From positions 1 through 64,000 of the forward strand of contig DUOX01000002.1 in the NCBI GenBank assembly GCA_012838665.1: a stretch of DNA of 64,000 bases. The letters are read 5' to 3'. The DNA is from Clostridiales bacterium. GTDB lineage: Bacteria > Bacillota > Clostridia > Oscillospirales > Oscillospiraceae. Positions 1 through 9,401 of the stretch are shown here, one piece after another; within the stretch, counting starts at the first letter, position 1; each line of letters begins with the position of its first letter. The translations under genes and the position numbers were made by a program. The notes beneath the pieces are model-generated. The model had not been told where the DNA came from, ran no database searches, and worked only from the letters and a program-made list of their open reading frames with translations.

Positions 1-1832
1 AGCTCCACAATTTTCCGGTTGAAGTCCCTCAGGTCCTCTTCGCTCTGCACCGTTCCGTTTTCAATCATAAAGCGGTTGTTGCAGATGGGCTGTATCTCCA
101 AATAATCATAAAAGGAGGCCAACCTTTTCAGCTCCGAGGAGCTTTTCTTCCGCACTACGGCGTCAAATACCTCCCCCGCCTCGCAGGCGGAGCCTATAAT
201 TATGCCCTCCCGGTGCTTCATAAGCAGGCTCTTGGGTATTGTGGGGGTCTTGTAGAAATGATCCAAATGGGACTTGCTGATGAGTTCATAAAGGTTTTTC
301 AATCCGGTTTTATTCCTGACCAGCAGTACAATATGCCTGGAATAACGATTAGACTTCACATCGTTCCGGAGCCTCAGGGTTAACTCCTGAATATCGCTGA
401 TGGTTTCTGCGCCGCGCTCCTGCAGCATGGGTATAAATCTGTTCATTATCCGCACCACGGTTACGGCGTCATCGGAGGCCCTGTGATGGCGGAAAGAGGG
501 CAGCCCCAGCCTGTCCGCCACAACGTCCAGCCTGTACCTTCTCAATTCAGGCAGAAGGCCCTGGGCAATGGCCAGAGTGTCCAGATACACTGGTTCGAAG
601 TCCAGGCCGCTTCTGCGGCAGGCGGCCTCAATAAAACCCACGTCAAAACCCGCGTTGTGGGCCACCAGAGGCCTGTCCCCCGCAAATCTGAGAAAGGCCT
701 CCACTGCCTCCCCCTGCCCGGGGGCGTCAAAAACATCCCTGTCCGTAATGCCCGTAAGCTCTATTACCTCTTTGGGCAGGGCCATGCCGGGGTTGACGAA
801 AGTCTCAAACCTGTCTGTTATCTCCCCGCCCCGGAAAACCACCGCGCCTATCTCCGTTATGCGGTCCCTGTCGGGGTCAAGGCCTGTTGTCTCAATATCG
901 AAAGCCACGAATTCATCCGTCAGGCTCCTGTCACTCTCTCCGTGGACGGCCAGCTTATCATCCACATCGTTGACAAGATAGCCCTCCAGGCCGAAAATGA
1001 CCTTGACGCCGTATTTCTTGGCGGCGTTCCATGCTTCCGGGAAGGCATGGGCTACTCCGTGGTCTGTAATTGCCACAGCCGGATGCCCCCACTGGGCCGC
1101 CCGCTTTACGACCTCCTGGGGGTCACAGAGAGCGTCCAGCGCAGAATAACGGGTGTGAAGGTGTAGCTCCACCCTTTTCTTTTCCGCCGTATCCTGGCGT
1201 ATGGATTTCTGACCCAGAACAATGTTTTTGGGCTCCAGGCTTATATCCTCATCATAGCGGTTATATGTAACCACGCCCTGAACGGTAACATACATGCCTT
1301 TTTTTATCTTGTCTATGATACTCTTATCCTCGTCGCCCCTTATGTACTTTGAAACCCGAATGGAGCTGGTGTAATCCGTGATGTCGAAGCTGAGAAGCGC
1401 CGCAGAGCGCTTTTGTATCTCCCGGCTGCCAACGGAGAACACCTCCCCCTGCACTATAACGCTGCCCGACTCCAGTGTTATATCCTTCATGGGAACAGGT
1501 TTTCCTTTTATGAGCCTGCCCATAAGTACCTCGCCTTTGAAACTCTCTTTGGCTTTTCGAGACTTCCTGGTTTCAGGCGCAGATTCCCCACGGGGGTAAT
1601 CAGCCTCGATATTAACGGCACGAAGGCCAAACTCCCCGGCAATACGGGCCTCAATGGCCGCCTTTTCCGCTGGGGCAGGCATACGGGGAAAGAGGACCTT
1701 TATTTCCATCTCCATTTTTTCACTGTTCACCAAAGTGGAAAGAACCTGCGCGTTTTTTAATCCTCCGCACATCTCCCCAAGGCTCTCGCAGCAGGGGAAC
1801 ATATCCAAAAGTGTTATCTTTTCAACGCTCAT
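1..1832 (-). CDS. polC: DNA polymerase III PolC-type, N-terminal part (cut by window edge)
   Basis: Replicative DNA polymerase of Gram-positive bacteria. About 610 codons are visible; the family is about 1,400 residues, so the polymerase active site lies outside the window. In order I read a lysine-rich N-terminal region, an OB-fold-like segment, the start of a PHP domain (HLHTRYSALDA near residue 223, with ITDHG following) and the inserted DEDD-type 3'-5' proofreading exonuclease (FDIETTGLDPD near residue 311; later HNAGFD and HHRASDD). The start ATG at 1832 is the first start codon after an in-frame TGA upstream; its ribosome-binding site is weak. It is the last gene of the pyrH-to-polC operon, 55 bp after ispG. 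The identity is very secure; the exact start is less so. Confidence 0.95.
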   Translation of the reverse strand, partial: MSVEKITLLDMFPCCESLGEMCGGLKNAQVLSTLVNSEKMEMEIKVLFPRMPAPAEKAAIEARIAGEFGLRAVNIEADYPRGESAPETRKSRKAKESFKGEVLMGRLIKGKPVPMKDITLESGSVIVQGEVFSVGSREIQKRSAALLSFDITDYTSSIRVSKYIRGDEDKSIIDKIKKGMYVTVQGVVTYNRYDEDISLEPKNIVLGQKSIRQDTAEKKRVELHLHTRYSALDALCDPQEVVKRAAQWGHPAVAITDHGVAHAFPEAWNAAKKYGVKVIFGLEGYLVNDVDDKLAVHGESDRSLTDEFVAFDIETTGLDPDRDRITEIGAVVFRGGEITDRFETFVNPGMALPKEVIELTGITDRDVFDAPGQGEAVEAFLRFAGDRPLVAHNAGFDVGFIEAACRRSGLDFEPVYLDTLAIAQGLLPELRRYRLDVVADRLGLPSFRHHRASDDAVTVVRIMNRFIPMLQERGAETISDIQELTLRLRNDVKSNRYSRHIVLLVRNKTGLKNLYELISKSHLDHFYKTPTIPKSLLMKHREGIIIGSACEAGEVFDAVVRKKSSSELKRLASFYDYLEIQPICNNRFMIENGTVQSEEDLRDFNRKIVE

Positions 1833-1887
1833 CAGTACCTGTTTCTCGCTTTCGTTTTCTTGTTTCTTGACATATAATCAGCCCGGA

Positions 1888-2943
1888 CTACCGTACGTCT
1901 TTCTCTATAATCTCCACAAGGGCCCTGGCAAGGTTTTCAGAGGGGACTTTACCCACAACTTCGCCTTTTTTAAAGAGCACCCCAAACCCCTGTCCGCCCG
2001 CCAGGCCGTAATCGGCCTCCCGGGCCTCCCCGGGCCCGTTTACCACGCAGCCCATAACTGCAACTGTAATGTCACGGGGATAACCGGCAAGCCTGGCCTC
2101 AACCTCCTCCGCGGTCTTTATGAGGTCAATGCCGCAGCGGCCGCAGCTGGGACAGGAAATGAGCCTTACCCCACCCTTTCGCAGTCCTGATGCCTTGAGA
2201 ATGGCAATTCCGGCCCTGACCTCCTCCTCGGGGTCCGCAGTGAGGGATACGCGGATGGTGTCCCCAATCCCCCGGCACAGCAAAGCCCCTAAACCCACGG
2301 CGGATTGGACAAGGCCATTGTAGGCGGTACCGGCCTCCGTAATGCCCAAATGCAGGGGATAGGGAAATTCCTTTGCCGCCAACAGGTTTGCCTCAATGGT
2401 GAGGGGGACATTGGAAGCCTTTAGGGAGAGGCAGATGTCGTCAAAATCAAAGCCGTTCAGCAGCTCTATATGCCCGCGGGCGCTGTCCACCATCGCCTGG
2501 GCCGTGGGAGCGCCGTACTTTGCAAGTAGCTCTCGCTCAAGGCTGCCACTGTTGACGCCAATGCGGATGGGTATGTTTTTTACCCTGCAGGCATCGGCTA
2601 CGGCCTTTACCTTTTCACGGGAGCCAATATTCCCCGGATTTATGCGGATTTTATCCGCGCCGGCGGCGGCCGCCTCAATAGCCAGCCTGTAGTCAAAGTG
2701 AATGTCCGCAACAATGGGCAGGCCAGCTTTTTCCTTTATCTTGCCCAATGCCCGGGCGGCTTCCATATTGGGAACCGCCAGTCTGACAATATCGCAGCCG
2801 GCCTCCCTCAGTCCTTCTATCTGAGCCAGGGTGGCCGGCACATCTTCGGTTCTCGTGTTGCACATTGACTGTACCGTTACCGGAGCTCCGCCTCCGACAG
2901 GAACGCCGCCAACGTTTATTTGCCTAGTTTCAGCTCGCGTCAT
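1888..2943 (-). CDS. ispG: 4-hydroxy-3-methylbut-2-enyl diphosphate synthase
   Basis: Iron-sulfur enzyme of the methylerythritol-phosphate pathway; it converts MEcPP to HMBPP. The 351-residue length is usual for the Gram-positive form. The TIM-barrel part begins RQINVGGVPVGG and carries VQSMCNTRT. The 4Fe-4S ligands are visible as Cys264 and Cys267 (SCPSCGRCG) and Cys299, with Glu306 in the GCVVNGPGE motif. Dxr is encoded two genes upstream, so two steps of the same pathway share this operon. It follows rseP after 23 bp. Confidence 0.97.
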   Translation of the reverse strand: MTRAETRQINVGGVPVGGGAPVTVQSMCNTRTEDVPATLAQIEGLREAGCDIVRLAVPNMEAARALGKIKEKAGLPIVADIHFDYRLAIEAAAAGADKIRINPGNIGSREKVKAVADACRVKNIPIRIGVNSGSLERELLAKYGAPTAQAMVDSARGHIELLNGFDFDDICLSLKASNVPLTIEANLLAAKEFPYPLHLGITEAGTAYNGLVQSAVGLGALLCRGIGDTIRVSLTADPEEEVRAGIAILKASGLRKGGVRLISCPSCGRCGIDLIKTAEEVEARLAGYPRDITVAVMGCVVNGPGEAREADYGLAGGQGFGVLFKKGEVVGKVPSENLARALVEIIEKDVR

Positions 2944-2966
2944 TTCCTACCTCCGGACGGCCTATT

Positions 2967-4025
2967 CTACGCCGCAATTATCTTTACAATGTCGTTAAAC
3001 ATTACAACAGCCATGAGGCCAAAGAGCAGAAAGAGCCCCGCCGCGTGGATGTAGCCCTCATATTTGGGGTCTATCTTCCTGCGGAGAACCCGCTCCGTCA
3101 CCCAGGTCACAACCAAAAACAGCACCCTGCCTCCGTCCAGAGCGGGTATGGGCAGCATGTTCATCACGGAAAGGTTGACCGTAATAAAGGCGGTGAAATA
3201 GGCAATGTTGCTAATGGCATCCGACACGTTTTCGGACCCCTGGCCCACATCGTTAATGAGCCCGACAATACCCACAGGCCCGGACATATCCCTGATGCCC
3301 ACAACTCCCGTTACAAGGTCCACAAGCCCCAGTCGCACCAGCCGCACGAAATCCAGGACACAGTACCAGGAATACTTCAGCCTGGCGGCGGCTCCCGTCT
3401 CTTTTACGCCGAAATACAGGCCATATTTCAGCACGGTTTCCCCGCCCTGCTCATACTCCCTAAGGGTCATGGGGTAATCATCCAGATAAATTTTTTTGCC
3501 ATCCCGAATAAGCACCAAATCAACGGTTTTGCCGTTGCCGCGCCCCAAATAAAAGCCCACATTGGAGGAAAAATATATCCGCTCCCCGTCAATCTTATAT
3601 ATCGTATCCCCTGCCATCAGACCGTCTTCTCCCTCGTAGGGGCAGTCCTCCATAAAGCCCGTTATTGTGGGCGTGGTGAAACTTTCAGCTTGGGAAAACA
3701 CCAGAAGTATGAGGACAAAACCCAGGAGAAAATTCATGGCCGAACCGGCTACAAGGATAATAATCCGCTTCCAGGCAACCTGATTTGTAAATGCCCGGGG
3801 ATCATTGGACTTGCTGTCCTCCCCCTCCATTGCGCAAAATCCCCCCACAGGCAGGGCTCGCAGTGAATACAGGGTCTCCTTCCCCTGCTTTTTATAAACA
3901 GCCGGACCCATTCCTATGGAAAACTCCACGACCTTGACGCCGCAGGCCTTGGCGGCTATAAAGTGTCCCAGCTCATGGGTGGCAATAAGAAGACCAAAAA
4001 CGATTATGGCAACAATTATATACAT
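2967..4025 (-). CDS. rseP: Site-2 intramembrane zinc metalloprotease RseP
   Basis: Membrane-embedded M50 protease that cleaves transmembrane anti-sigma factors or signal-peptide remnants. The zinc motif HELGH is at residues 17-21 in the first membrane segment. A PDZ-like domain lies around residues 105-190 and the third zinc ligand motif is near the C terminus (MNMLPIPALDGG). The 352-residue length is normal. The short spacing to dxr and ispG, and the neighbours cdsA and uppS, match the classic envelope-biogenesis operon. The substrate cannot be read from sequence. Confidence 0.96.
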   Translation of the reverse strand: MYIIVAIIVFGLLIATHELGHFIAAKACGVKVVEFSIGMGPAVYKKQGKETLYSLRALPVGGFCAMEGEDSKSNDPRAFTNQVAWKRIIILVAGSAMNFLLGFVLILLVFSQAESFTTPTITGFMEDCPYEGEDGLMAGDTIYKIDGERIYFSSNVGFYLGRGNGKTVDLVLIRDGKKIYLDDYPMTLREYEQGGETVLKYGLYFGVKETGAAARLKYSWYCVLDFVRLVRLGLVDLVTGVVGIRDMSGPVGIVGLINDVGQGSENVSDAISNIAYFTAFITVNLSVMNMLPIPALDGGRVLFLVVTWVTERVLRRKIDPKYEGYIHAAGLFLLFGLMAVVMFNDIVKIIAA

Positions 4026-4072
4026 ATATTCCCCTTATCCCTTTTTGGCATGTTTGAGTCTCAGATAAGGTA

Positions 4073-5221
4073 TTAAAGACTCTGCCTGACGAATTTTCTT
4101 GCCTCCGCATCCGACTCCAGTATTTCGTCCAGAGTGGGGTCTTTTATAATATCTATGCTGCCCAACGCAGCCGCAACACTGTCAAAAATCTGATTAAAGC
4201 CTATTCCGCCCTCCAAAAACATGGCCACCGCCTCCTCGTTGGCGGCGCTGAGTATGGCCGGAGCCGTTCCCCCGGTCTTTGCCGCTTCCATGGCCAGTGC
4301 AAGGCAGGGGGTTTTTTCCATATCCGGCTCCTCAAAGCTCAGTTTGCCCAGGGCGGCGAAATCTACCCGCGAAACAAAAGATTCCCGGCGGGCGGGATAT
4401 GTCAGGGCATACTGTATCGGCAGGCTCATATCCGGCATTGCCATCTGTGCAATAATGGAGCCGTCAATAAATTCCACCATGGAGTGTATAATACTCTCCG
4501 GGTGGATAAGAACCTGAATATTATCAGGAGAGCAGTCGAACAGGTGCATGGCTTCTATAAATTCCAGGCCCTTGTTCATCAGTGTGGCGCTGTCTATGCT
4601 TATTTTAGCTCCCATACTCCAGTTGGGATGGCGCAGGGCCTGCTGCGGAGTTACGGAGGCGGTTTCCTCACGCGTAAGCCCTCTGAAAGGTCCGCCGGAG
4701 GCTGTAAGAATAATACGCCGCAGCTCTTCACGGCTGGAGCCGCACCCCTCCAGGCACTGAAATATGGCAGAATGCTCGGAATCCACAGGTATGATTTCTG
4801 CTCCTTTCTTCCGGGCCCTTTCCTTAACTATGCTGCCGGCACAAACCAGGGTTTCCTTGTTGGCCAAGGCGATACGCCTGCCCTTGTCAATGGCCGCAAG
4901 GGTAGGACGCAGGCCAATACTGCCGGATACCGCCGTAACCACCGCATTGGCCCCTCGGATAGTGGCGGCCTCCGTCAAGCCACGTATCCCTGCCCCTACG
5001 GCAATGCCGGTATCCGCCAGGGATATGCGGAGCTTTTTTGCCGCAGCTTTGTTCCCCACGGCCACAAAAGCGGGTTTCAGCAGCCGGGCCTGCTGCTCCA
5101 ACAGTTCTATGTTGTTGTTCGTGGTAAGCGCCCGCACATTAATCCCAAGCCTGCGGGCCACCTCCACAGCCTGTCGGCCCACGGAACCTGTGGACCCTAA
5201 AATGGAAATGGAATTTATCAT
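4073..5221 (-). CDS. dxr: 1-deoxy-D-xylulose 5-phosphate reductoisomerase
   Basis: NADPH-dependent enzyme forming 2-C-methyl-D-erythritol 4-phosphate, the first committed step of the non-mevalonate pathway. The N-terminal nucleotide motif ILGSTGSVGRQ is present, as are the metal and substrate motifs PVDSEHSAIFQ, TASGGPF and MNKGLEFIEA. I chose the ATG at 5221 (MINSISILG). A GTG three codons upstream (5230) is possible, and neither has a strong ribosome-binding site. It sits 36 bp after cdsA in the operon. Confidence 0.96.
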   Translation of the reverse strand: MINSISILGSTGSVGRQAVEVARRLGINVRALTTNNNIELLEQQARLLKPAFVAVGNKAAAKKLRISLADTGIAVGAGIRGLTEAATIRGANAVVTAVSGSIGLRPTLAAIDKGRRIALANKETLVCAGSIVKERARKKGAEIIPVDSEHSAIFQCLEGCGSSREELRRIILTASGGPFRGLTREETASVTPQQALRHPNWSMGAKISIDSATLMNKGLEFIEAMHLFDCSPDNIQVLIHPESIIHSMVEFIDGSIIAQMAMPDMSLPIQYALTYPARRESFVSRVDFAALGKLSFEEPDMEKTPCLALAMEAAKTGGTAPAILSAANEEAVAMFLEGGIGFNQIFDSVAAALGSIDIIKDPTLDEILESDAEARKFVRQSL

Positions 5222-5257
5222 AAAAAACACCGCTATCTGTCTAAAGCATTGTATGCA

Positions 5258-6073
5258 CTAGAATATGGCAGGAACCCAGAGTACAAGAATCTCAATCATT
5301 GGCGCAGTAAAATACATGCTGTCAAAGCGGTCCAGCGCGCCTCCGTGTCCGGGGAGAAGATTTCCGTAATCCTTGACTCCATAAAGGCGCTTCACCGCCG
5401 AAAAGCTCAGGTCCCCAAGCTGGCAGGCAAGACTGCCCAAAAGACCGTACACGGCCATGACCGGAAGATTGGCCTGGTATCCCAGGGACTTCAGTATAAG
5501 ACCATATATAAGCATTGCCCCAATTGCGCAGATAAATCCTCCGACAGAGCCTTCAATGGATTTCTTGGGGCTGAGCCGGGGGGCAAGTCTGTGTTTTCCC
5601 AGAGAAATCCCAATAAAATATGCGCCGCTGTCGCTGGAGAAGGCCGCCACGAAAGGCAAAAGGATATATAAAGTTCCATGCTCCCTCTGCCCAAGACGCA
5701 CCAGGGCGGAGAGCAGGAGGGGCATCACGCCCCCAGCAAAAAGAACCTTTGCCGCCGTCTCAAAAGACAGGGCTGTTTCTTTATTAAATGAGAGCATCAG
5801 CTCGCAGAACACCAGGGCAAAGAGCAAAAAAACCAAGGGGGCATTCAAAGTGTTTCCGGCCAGCGCCGTAATCACGGGCACGGCCGCGGCAAACACCACG
5901 CCGTATATCAGCATCCTCCTTTCCGCCTTTACGCCCGCACACCGCATTAATTCATAGGCGGAGCAGGCGGCTATTGCTCCGACCAGGCACCCGAAAACTA
6001 TCAGGGGCGCAAAAAAAATCACTAAAAGTAAAACTGGTATGCCGATGGCGGCAACAATGATACGGGTTTTCAT
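5258..6073 (-). CDS. cdsA: Phosphatidate cytidylyltransferase
   Basis: Integral membrane enzyme making CDP-diacylglycerol for phospholipid synthesis. The 271 residues contain about eight hydrophobic segments. The CdsA signature is complete near the C terminus (SAVKRLYGVKDYGNLLPGHGG followed by LDRFDS). The start overlaps the end of uppS by 4 nt, so the two are probably translationally coupled. Confidence 0.96.
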   Translation of the reverse strand: MKTRIIVAAIGIPVLLLVIFFAPLIVFGCLVGAIAACSAYELMRCAGVKAERRMLIYGVVFAAAVPVITALAGNTLNAPLVFLLFALVFCELMLSFNKETALSFETAAKVLFAGGVMPLLLSALVRLGQREHGTLYILLPFVAAFSSDSGAYFIGISLGKHRLAPRLSPKKSIEGSVGGFICAIGAMLIYGLILKSLGYQANLPVMAVYGLLGSLACQLGDLSFSAVKRLYGVKDYGNLLPGHGGALDRFDSMYFTAPMIEILVLWVPAIF

Positions 6074-6810
6074 TTTATATCTCCATATCTGCGATTGCGG
6101 CGCTGAAACTCCGCAATCGCCTTGTTTATATCCCTCTCGGTAAAATCAGGCCACAGCGTGTCGGTAAAGTACAGCTCCGAATATGCCGACTGATACAGCA
6201 GAAAGTTTGAAAGCCGCTGCTCTCCCCCGGGGCGGATTATCAAATCGGGGTCGGGTATACCGCTGGAATAAAGGTGTTTCTCAAATTCCTCCATGCCGAT
6301 TTTGCCCCCGCCGTCCTTGAGGACCTCCTCCGCGCACAGCCGGGCCGCCCGGATAATCTCATCCCGGCCGCCGTAGTTGACGCAGATATTTACCTGACAT
6401 CCCTCATAGCGCTGTGAGATTTCCGCCGTTTTCTCGATGAGGCGCTGCAGTTCCTCGGACAGGATGGACACATCGCCAAAGAACTTCATCCTGACCCTGT
6501 CCTTTTCCATCTTCTCAATGGCTTCCCAAAGGTATTTTTCCAGCAGCCGCATTATGAACTGCACTTCCGGCGCCGGGCGTTTCCAGTTCTCGGTGGAAAA
6601 GGCATAGACGGTCAGATATTCAATTCCTATATCCTTACAGTAGGTGGCCACACGCCTGAAGGTTTCGGCCCCGGCGGCATGGCCGGCCGTACGGGGCAGG
6701 CCGTTGCGTTGGGCCCACCTGCCGTTTCCGTCCATGATAATGGCAATATGGCGGGGGAGATTTGTAAAATTCACCGCCCCCGCCTTTGGTTTTGATCTAA
6801 AAAGCTTCAT
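6070..6810 (-). CDS. uppS: Isoprenyl (undecaprenyl) diphosphate synthase
   Basis: Cis-prenyltransferase producing undecaprenyl diphosphate, the lipid carrier for cell-wall assembly. The catalytic loop IIMDGNGRWAQ and the C-terminal RPGGEQRLSNFLLYQ and YSELYFTDTLWPDF motifs are intact. The 246-residue length is typical. The start overlaps the frr stop by 4 nt and the stop overlaps the cdsA start by 4 nt. Its product pathway starts from Dxr and IspG encoded in the same operon. Confidence 0.97.
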   Translation of the reverse strand: MKLFRSKPKAGAVNFTNLPRHIAIIMDGNGRWAQRNGLPRTAGHAAGAETFRRVATYCKDIGIEYLTVYAFSTENWKRPAPEVQFIMRLLEKYLWEAIEKMEKDRVRMKFFGDVSILSEELQRLIEKTAEISQRYEGCQVNICVNYGGRDEIIRAARLCAEEVLKDGGGKIGMEEFEKHLYSSGIPDPDLIIRPGGEQRLSNFLLYQSAYSELYFTDTLWPDFTERDINKAIAEFQRRNRRYGDIK

Positions 6811-7364
6811 CCTATTTCAAACAACTCTTTTTCCTTCTTACTGCTCAGGTTATCAATCTCTTTAACGAAGTCGTCGGTGATTTTTTGGATGTCTTTTTCT
6901 ATGCTCTTATAATCATCCTCAGTAATTTCCGACTTCTTCTTTTGCGCCTTGAATTTTTCCATGCCGTCGCGCCGTATGTTGCGTATGGCTATTTTTGCTT
7001 CCTCGCCGTATTTCTTCACCTGTTTTGCCAGCTCTCTGCGCCGTTCCTCGGTGAGCTGGGGGAACAAAAGGCGGATTACACGGCCGTCATTCTGCGGGTT
7101 AATGCCAAGATCAGAAGCCTGAATGGCCTTTTCAATAGCCTTTAAAACGGATGCGTCCCAGGGCTGTATCATTAGTGTGCGAGGGTCAGGTGTGGAAATA
7201 GACGCAATCTGATTTATCGGGGTGGGAGTGCCGTAGTACTCCACAGTAATCTTATTAAGTACGCTGGCATTTGCCCGTCCTGCCCTGACGCTGGCAAACC
7301 GGGAAACAAGAACCTCCGTTGTTTTCTGCATTCTGTCAGTAAGCTCTTTATAATCGGTTGACAT
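6807..7364 (-). CDS. frr: Ribosome recycling factor
   Basis: Releases the 70S ribosome from mRNA after termination together with EF-G. The 185 residues match the family over their full length (MQKTTEVLVSRFASVRAGRANASVL at the N terminus, split here only for description; VRLLFPQLTEERR-like block in the centre; ITDDFVKEIDNL at the end). A good GAGGAGG-type ribosome-binding site precedes the ATG. It lies 22 bp after pyrH, the usual arrangement. Confidence 0.97.
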   Translation of the reverse strand: MSTDYKELTDRMQKTTEVLVSRFASVRAGRANASVLNKITVEYYGTPTPINQIASISTPDPRTLMIQPWDASVLKAIEKAIQASDLGINPQNDGRVIRLLFPQLTEERRRELAKQVKKYGEEAKIAIRNIRRDGMEKFKAQKKKSEITEDDYKSIEKDIQKITDDFVKEIDNLSSKKEKELFEIG

Positions 7365-7386
7365 AATACTGCCTCCTCTTTATAAA

Positions 7387-8106
7387 TTATTGTACAATTG
7401 TTCCAATTTTCTTTCCCATAACCACCCGAACAATGTTGTCCGGATCTTTGAGGGCAAAGAGTATTACGGGTATTTTATTGTCCATGGACAGAGATGTGGC
7501 CGTGGAATCCATTACCGACAGGTGTTTGGCCAGTATGTCATCATAGCTGATTACATCATACTTGACCGCATTGGCGTCCAGTTTGGGGTCGGCGCTGTAT
7601 ACTCCGTCTATATTTTTGGCCAACAATATTACATCGGCGCCTATCTCGGCTGCCCTCAGCACCGCCGCCGTATCCGTCGAGAAATAGGGATTGCCCGTGC
7701 CGCAGCCAAAGATTACTACCCTTCCCTTGGCCAGATGGCGTATGGCCCTTAAGCGGATATAGGGTTCGGCTACCGCCCGTATCTCGATAGCTGTCTGAAC
7801 GCGGACGTCAACTCCGATGTGCTCCAGCACGTCTGCCATTGCAAGGCAGTTCATGACTGTCGCCATCATGCCCATATGGTCGGCCCGGGTGCGTTCAATA
7901 AGCCCGCCGCCGTCTTTAACTCCCCTCCAGAAGTTGCCGCCTCCCACGACGACGCCTATTTCCACTCCGAGGTCCACGCATTTTTTTATGGCAAGGCAGA
8001 CGCTCTCTACCACTTCAAAGTCCAATCCGGTCTTTTTGTCACCGGCCAGAGCCTCGCCGCTGATTTTTAACAGTATCCGTTTATATAAAGGTTTTTTATC
8101 CTCCAT
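7387..8106 (-). CDS. pyrH: UMP kinase
   Basis: Hexameric bacterial UMP kinase of the amino-acid-kinase fold (UMP to UDP). The motifs [19 protein letters not shown] and [12 protein letters not shown] are intact and the 239-residue length is normal. It is the first gene of the run. In many Firmicutes rpsB and tsf lie directly upstream, but here a divergent EamA transporter is found instead, so the operon begins at pyrH. I could not find a convincing promoter in the AT-rich 188-bp upstream gap. Confidence 0.97.
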   Translation of the reverse strand: MEDKKPLYKRILLKISGEALAGDKKTGLDFEVVESVCLAIKKCVDLGVEIGVVVGGGNFWRGVKDGGGLIERTRADHMGMMATVMNCLAMADVLEHIGVDVRVQTAIEIRAVAEPYIRLRAIRHLAKGRVVIFGCGTGNPYFSTDTAAVLRAAEIGADVILLAKNIDGVYSADPKLDANAVKYDVISYDDILAKHLSVMDSTATSLSMDNKIPVILFALKDPDNIVRVVMGKKIGTIVQ

Positions 8107-8232
8107 AGGCTCACCTCTTCCAACATAATAAATCTCATAAAAACTCTATTATGGTATTTTAATATAAAACGCGTGATTTTAAAAGAGTTTTTGAGGAAAA
8201 AGTTGAAAATTAACAGATAGTTTATATAGTAA

Positions 8233-8261
8233 TTGTCACAATTCCGGCGATATGTTATACT
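8233..8261 (+). promoter_or_regulatory. Sigma-A type promoter of the EamA transporter gene
   Basis: TTGTCA at 8233-8238 and TATACT at 8256-8261 are separated by 17 bp. Transcription would start near 8268, leaving a leader of about 27 nt before the ATG at 8295. Confidence 0.75.
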
Positions 8262-8294
8262 TACCAAGTAATTTTTTAAAGGGCTGTTCAGAAT

Positions 8295-9191
8295 ATGTGG
8301 TTTAGTCTTTCACTTTTAACTATTATAGCATGGGCCGGCTCCGACCTGTTCTCAAAAAAAGGAACCCGGCCCGATGACCGATACAGTCATCTCCGCCTTG
8401 TAATTGTTGTGGGAACCGTAATGGGAATTCACGCCCTTTTATACCTGCTCTTCACCGGTATGGAATACAGCCCATTTTCAATAATCCGGTATTTCCCCGT
8501 TTCGGCAATGTATATACTGTCCATGACCCTGGGGTATGCGGGGCTACGGTATATAGAACTGTCGGTTTCCTCCCCCATTTGCAATTCCTCCGGCGCGGTT
8601 ACCGCCATCCTTTGCTTTTTGATACTCGGACAGACTATGGAGGTTCTGCAACTTGTAGGCGTTACCCTCATATGCCTTGGAATTTTCCTCCTGTCCGTCC
8701 TGGAAAAAAGGAAGGATTACAGTACACGTATAAAAACGGAGGATGACCCGTACAGGAAATACCGGGTAGGAGCCATTGCCATAGTTTTCCCGTTGCTGTA
8801 CTGCATAATTGACGGCATGGGCAGCTTTTTGGACGCATGGTATCTGGAAAACCTCATGTCCGAGGCCGAGGCCAACATATCCTACGAGCTCACCTTTGCC
8901 ATCTGCGCCTTGATATCATACCTGTATCTGAAGGTAGTCAAAAAGCAGGAGTTCTCCTATTTGCGTGAAAAGGATTTCTGTGCCAGCGCTCTGTGTGAGA
9001 CCGCCGGGCAGTTTACCTATATTTACGCCATGAGCGACAACGCCATAGTGGCTGCCCCCCTTATCGCGTCTTACAGCATATTTTCAGTGCTAATGTCTCG
9101 AATCTTCCTGAAGGAAAAGCTGACAACTTCGCAGTATTTCGTCATTGCCATGGTTATGGCCGGTATCGTTGTTTTGGGGATTTTTGACTGA
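8295..9191 (+). CDS. EamA/DMT-family membrane transporter
   Basis: Predicted drug/metabolite-transporter-superfamily permease with about ten hydrophobic segments over 298 residues, arranged as two EamA-like halves (the second begins near residue 155, YRVGAIAIVFPLLYC). The substrate is unknown. It is transcribed alone and divergently from pyrH. The ATG at 8295 has an AAAGGG-type ribosome-binding site about 12 nt upstream. Confidence 0.85.
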   Translation: MWFSLSLLTIIAWAGSDLFSKKGTRPDDRYSHLRLVIVVGTVMGIHALLYLLFTGMEYSPFSIIRYFPVSAMYILSMTLGYAGLRYIELSVSSPICNSSGAVTAILCFLILGQTMEVLQLVGVTLICLGIFLLSVLEKRKDYSTRIKTEDDPYRKYRVGAIAIVFPLLYCIIDGMGSFLDAWYLENLMSEAEANISYELTFAICALISYLYLKVVKKQEFSYLREKDFCASALCETAGQFTYIYAMSDNAIVAAPLIASYSIFSVLMSRIFLKEKLTTSQYFVIAMVMAGIVVLGIFD

Positions 9192-9309
9192 TTGCCGCGG
9201 CTTAAACAGTCCGCCGGGGTTTTCCTCGCAAAAAGCGGAGGAACGGATTCCGTCACTTTAGCCAGTATTATATCAGATTTGCGGAGAAAAGGATATTGCT
9301 GAAAGAGAG

Positions 9310-9343
9310 GCGGCGTGATGTCTTACGATACACCACGCCGCCC
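9310..9343. terminator. Inverted repeat, possible terminator after ricT
   Basis: A 9-bp stem (GGCGGCGTG with CACGCCGCC) lies between the convergent EamA and ricT genes. Neither side has a good U-tract (TCTCTTTC on the minus strand), so termination is only plausible. Confidence 0.4.
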
Positions 9344-9401
9344 ATCCTATATATTACTTATCCGCCGACTTCAAGTCAATTATTTATCCTCACAGGGCCT
9401 T

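Noticed and set aside
483-1166. Long open frame on the plus strand across polC (227 codons)
   Set aside because: It is antisense to the unmistakable PolC PHP and exonuclease motifs on the minus strand; composition and lack of a ribosome-binding site mark it as a shadow.
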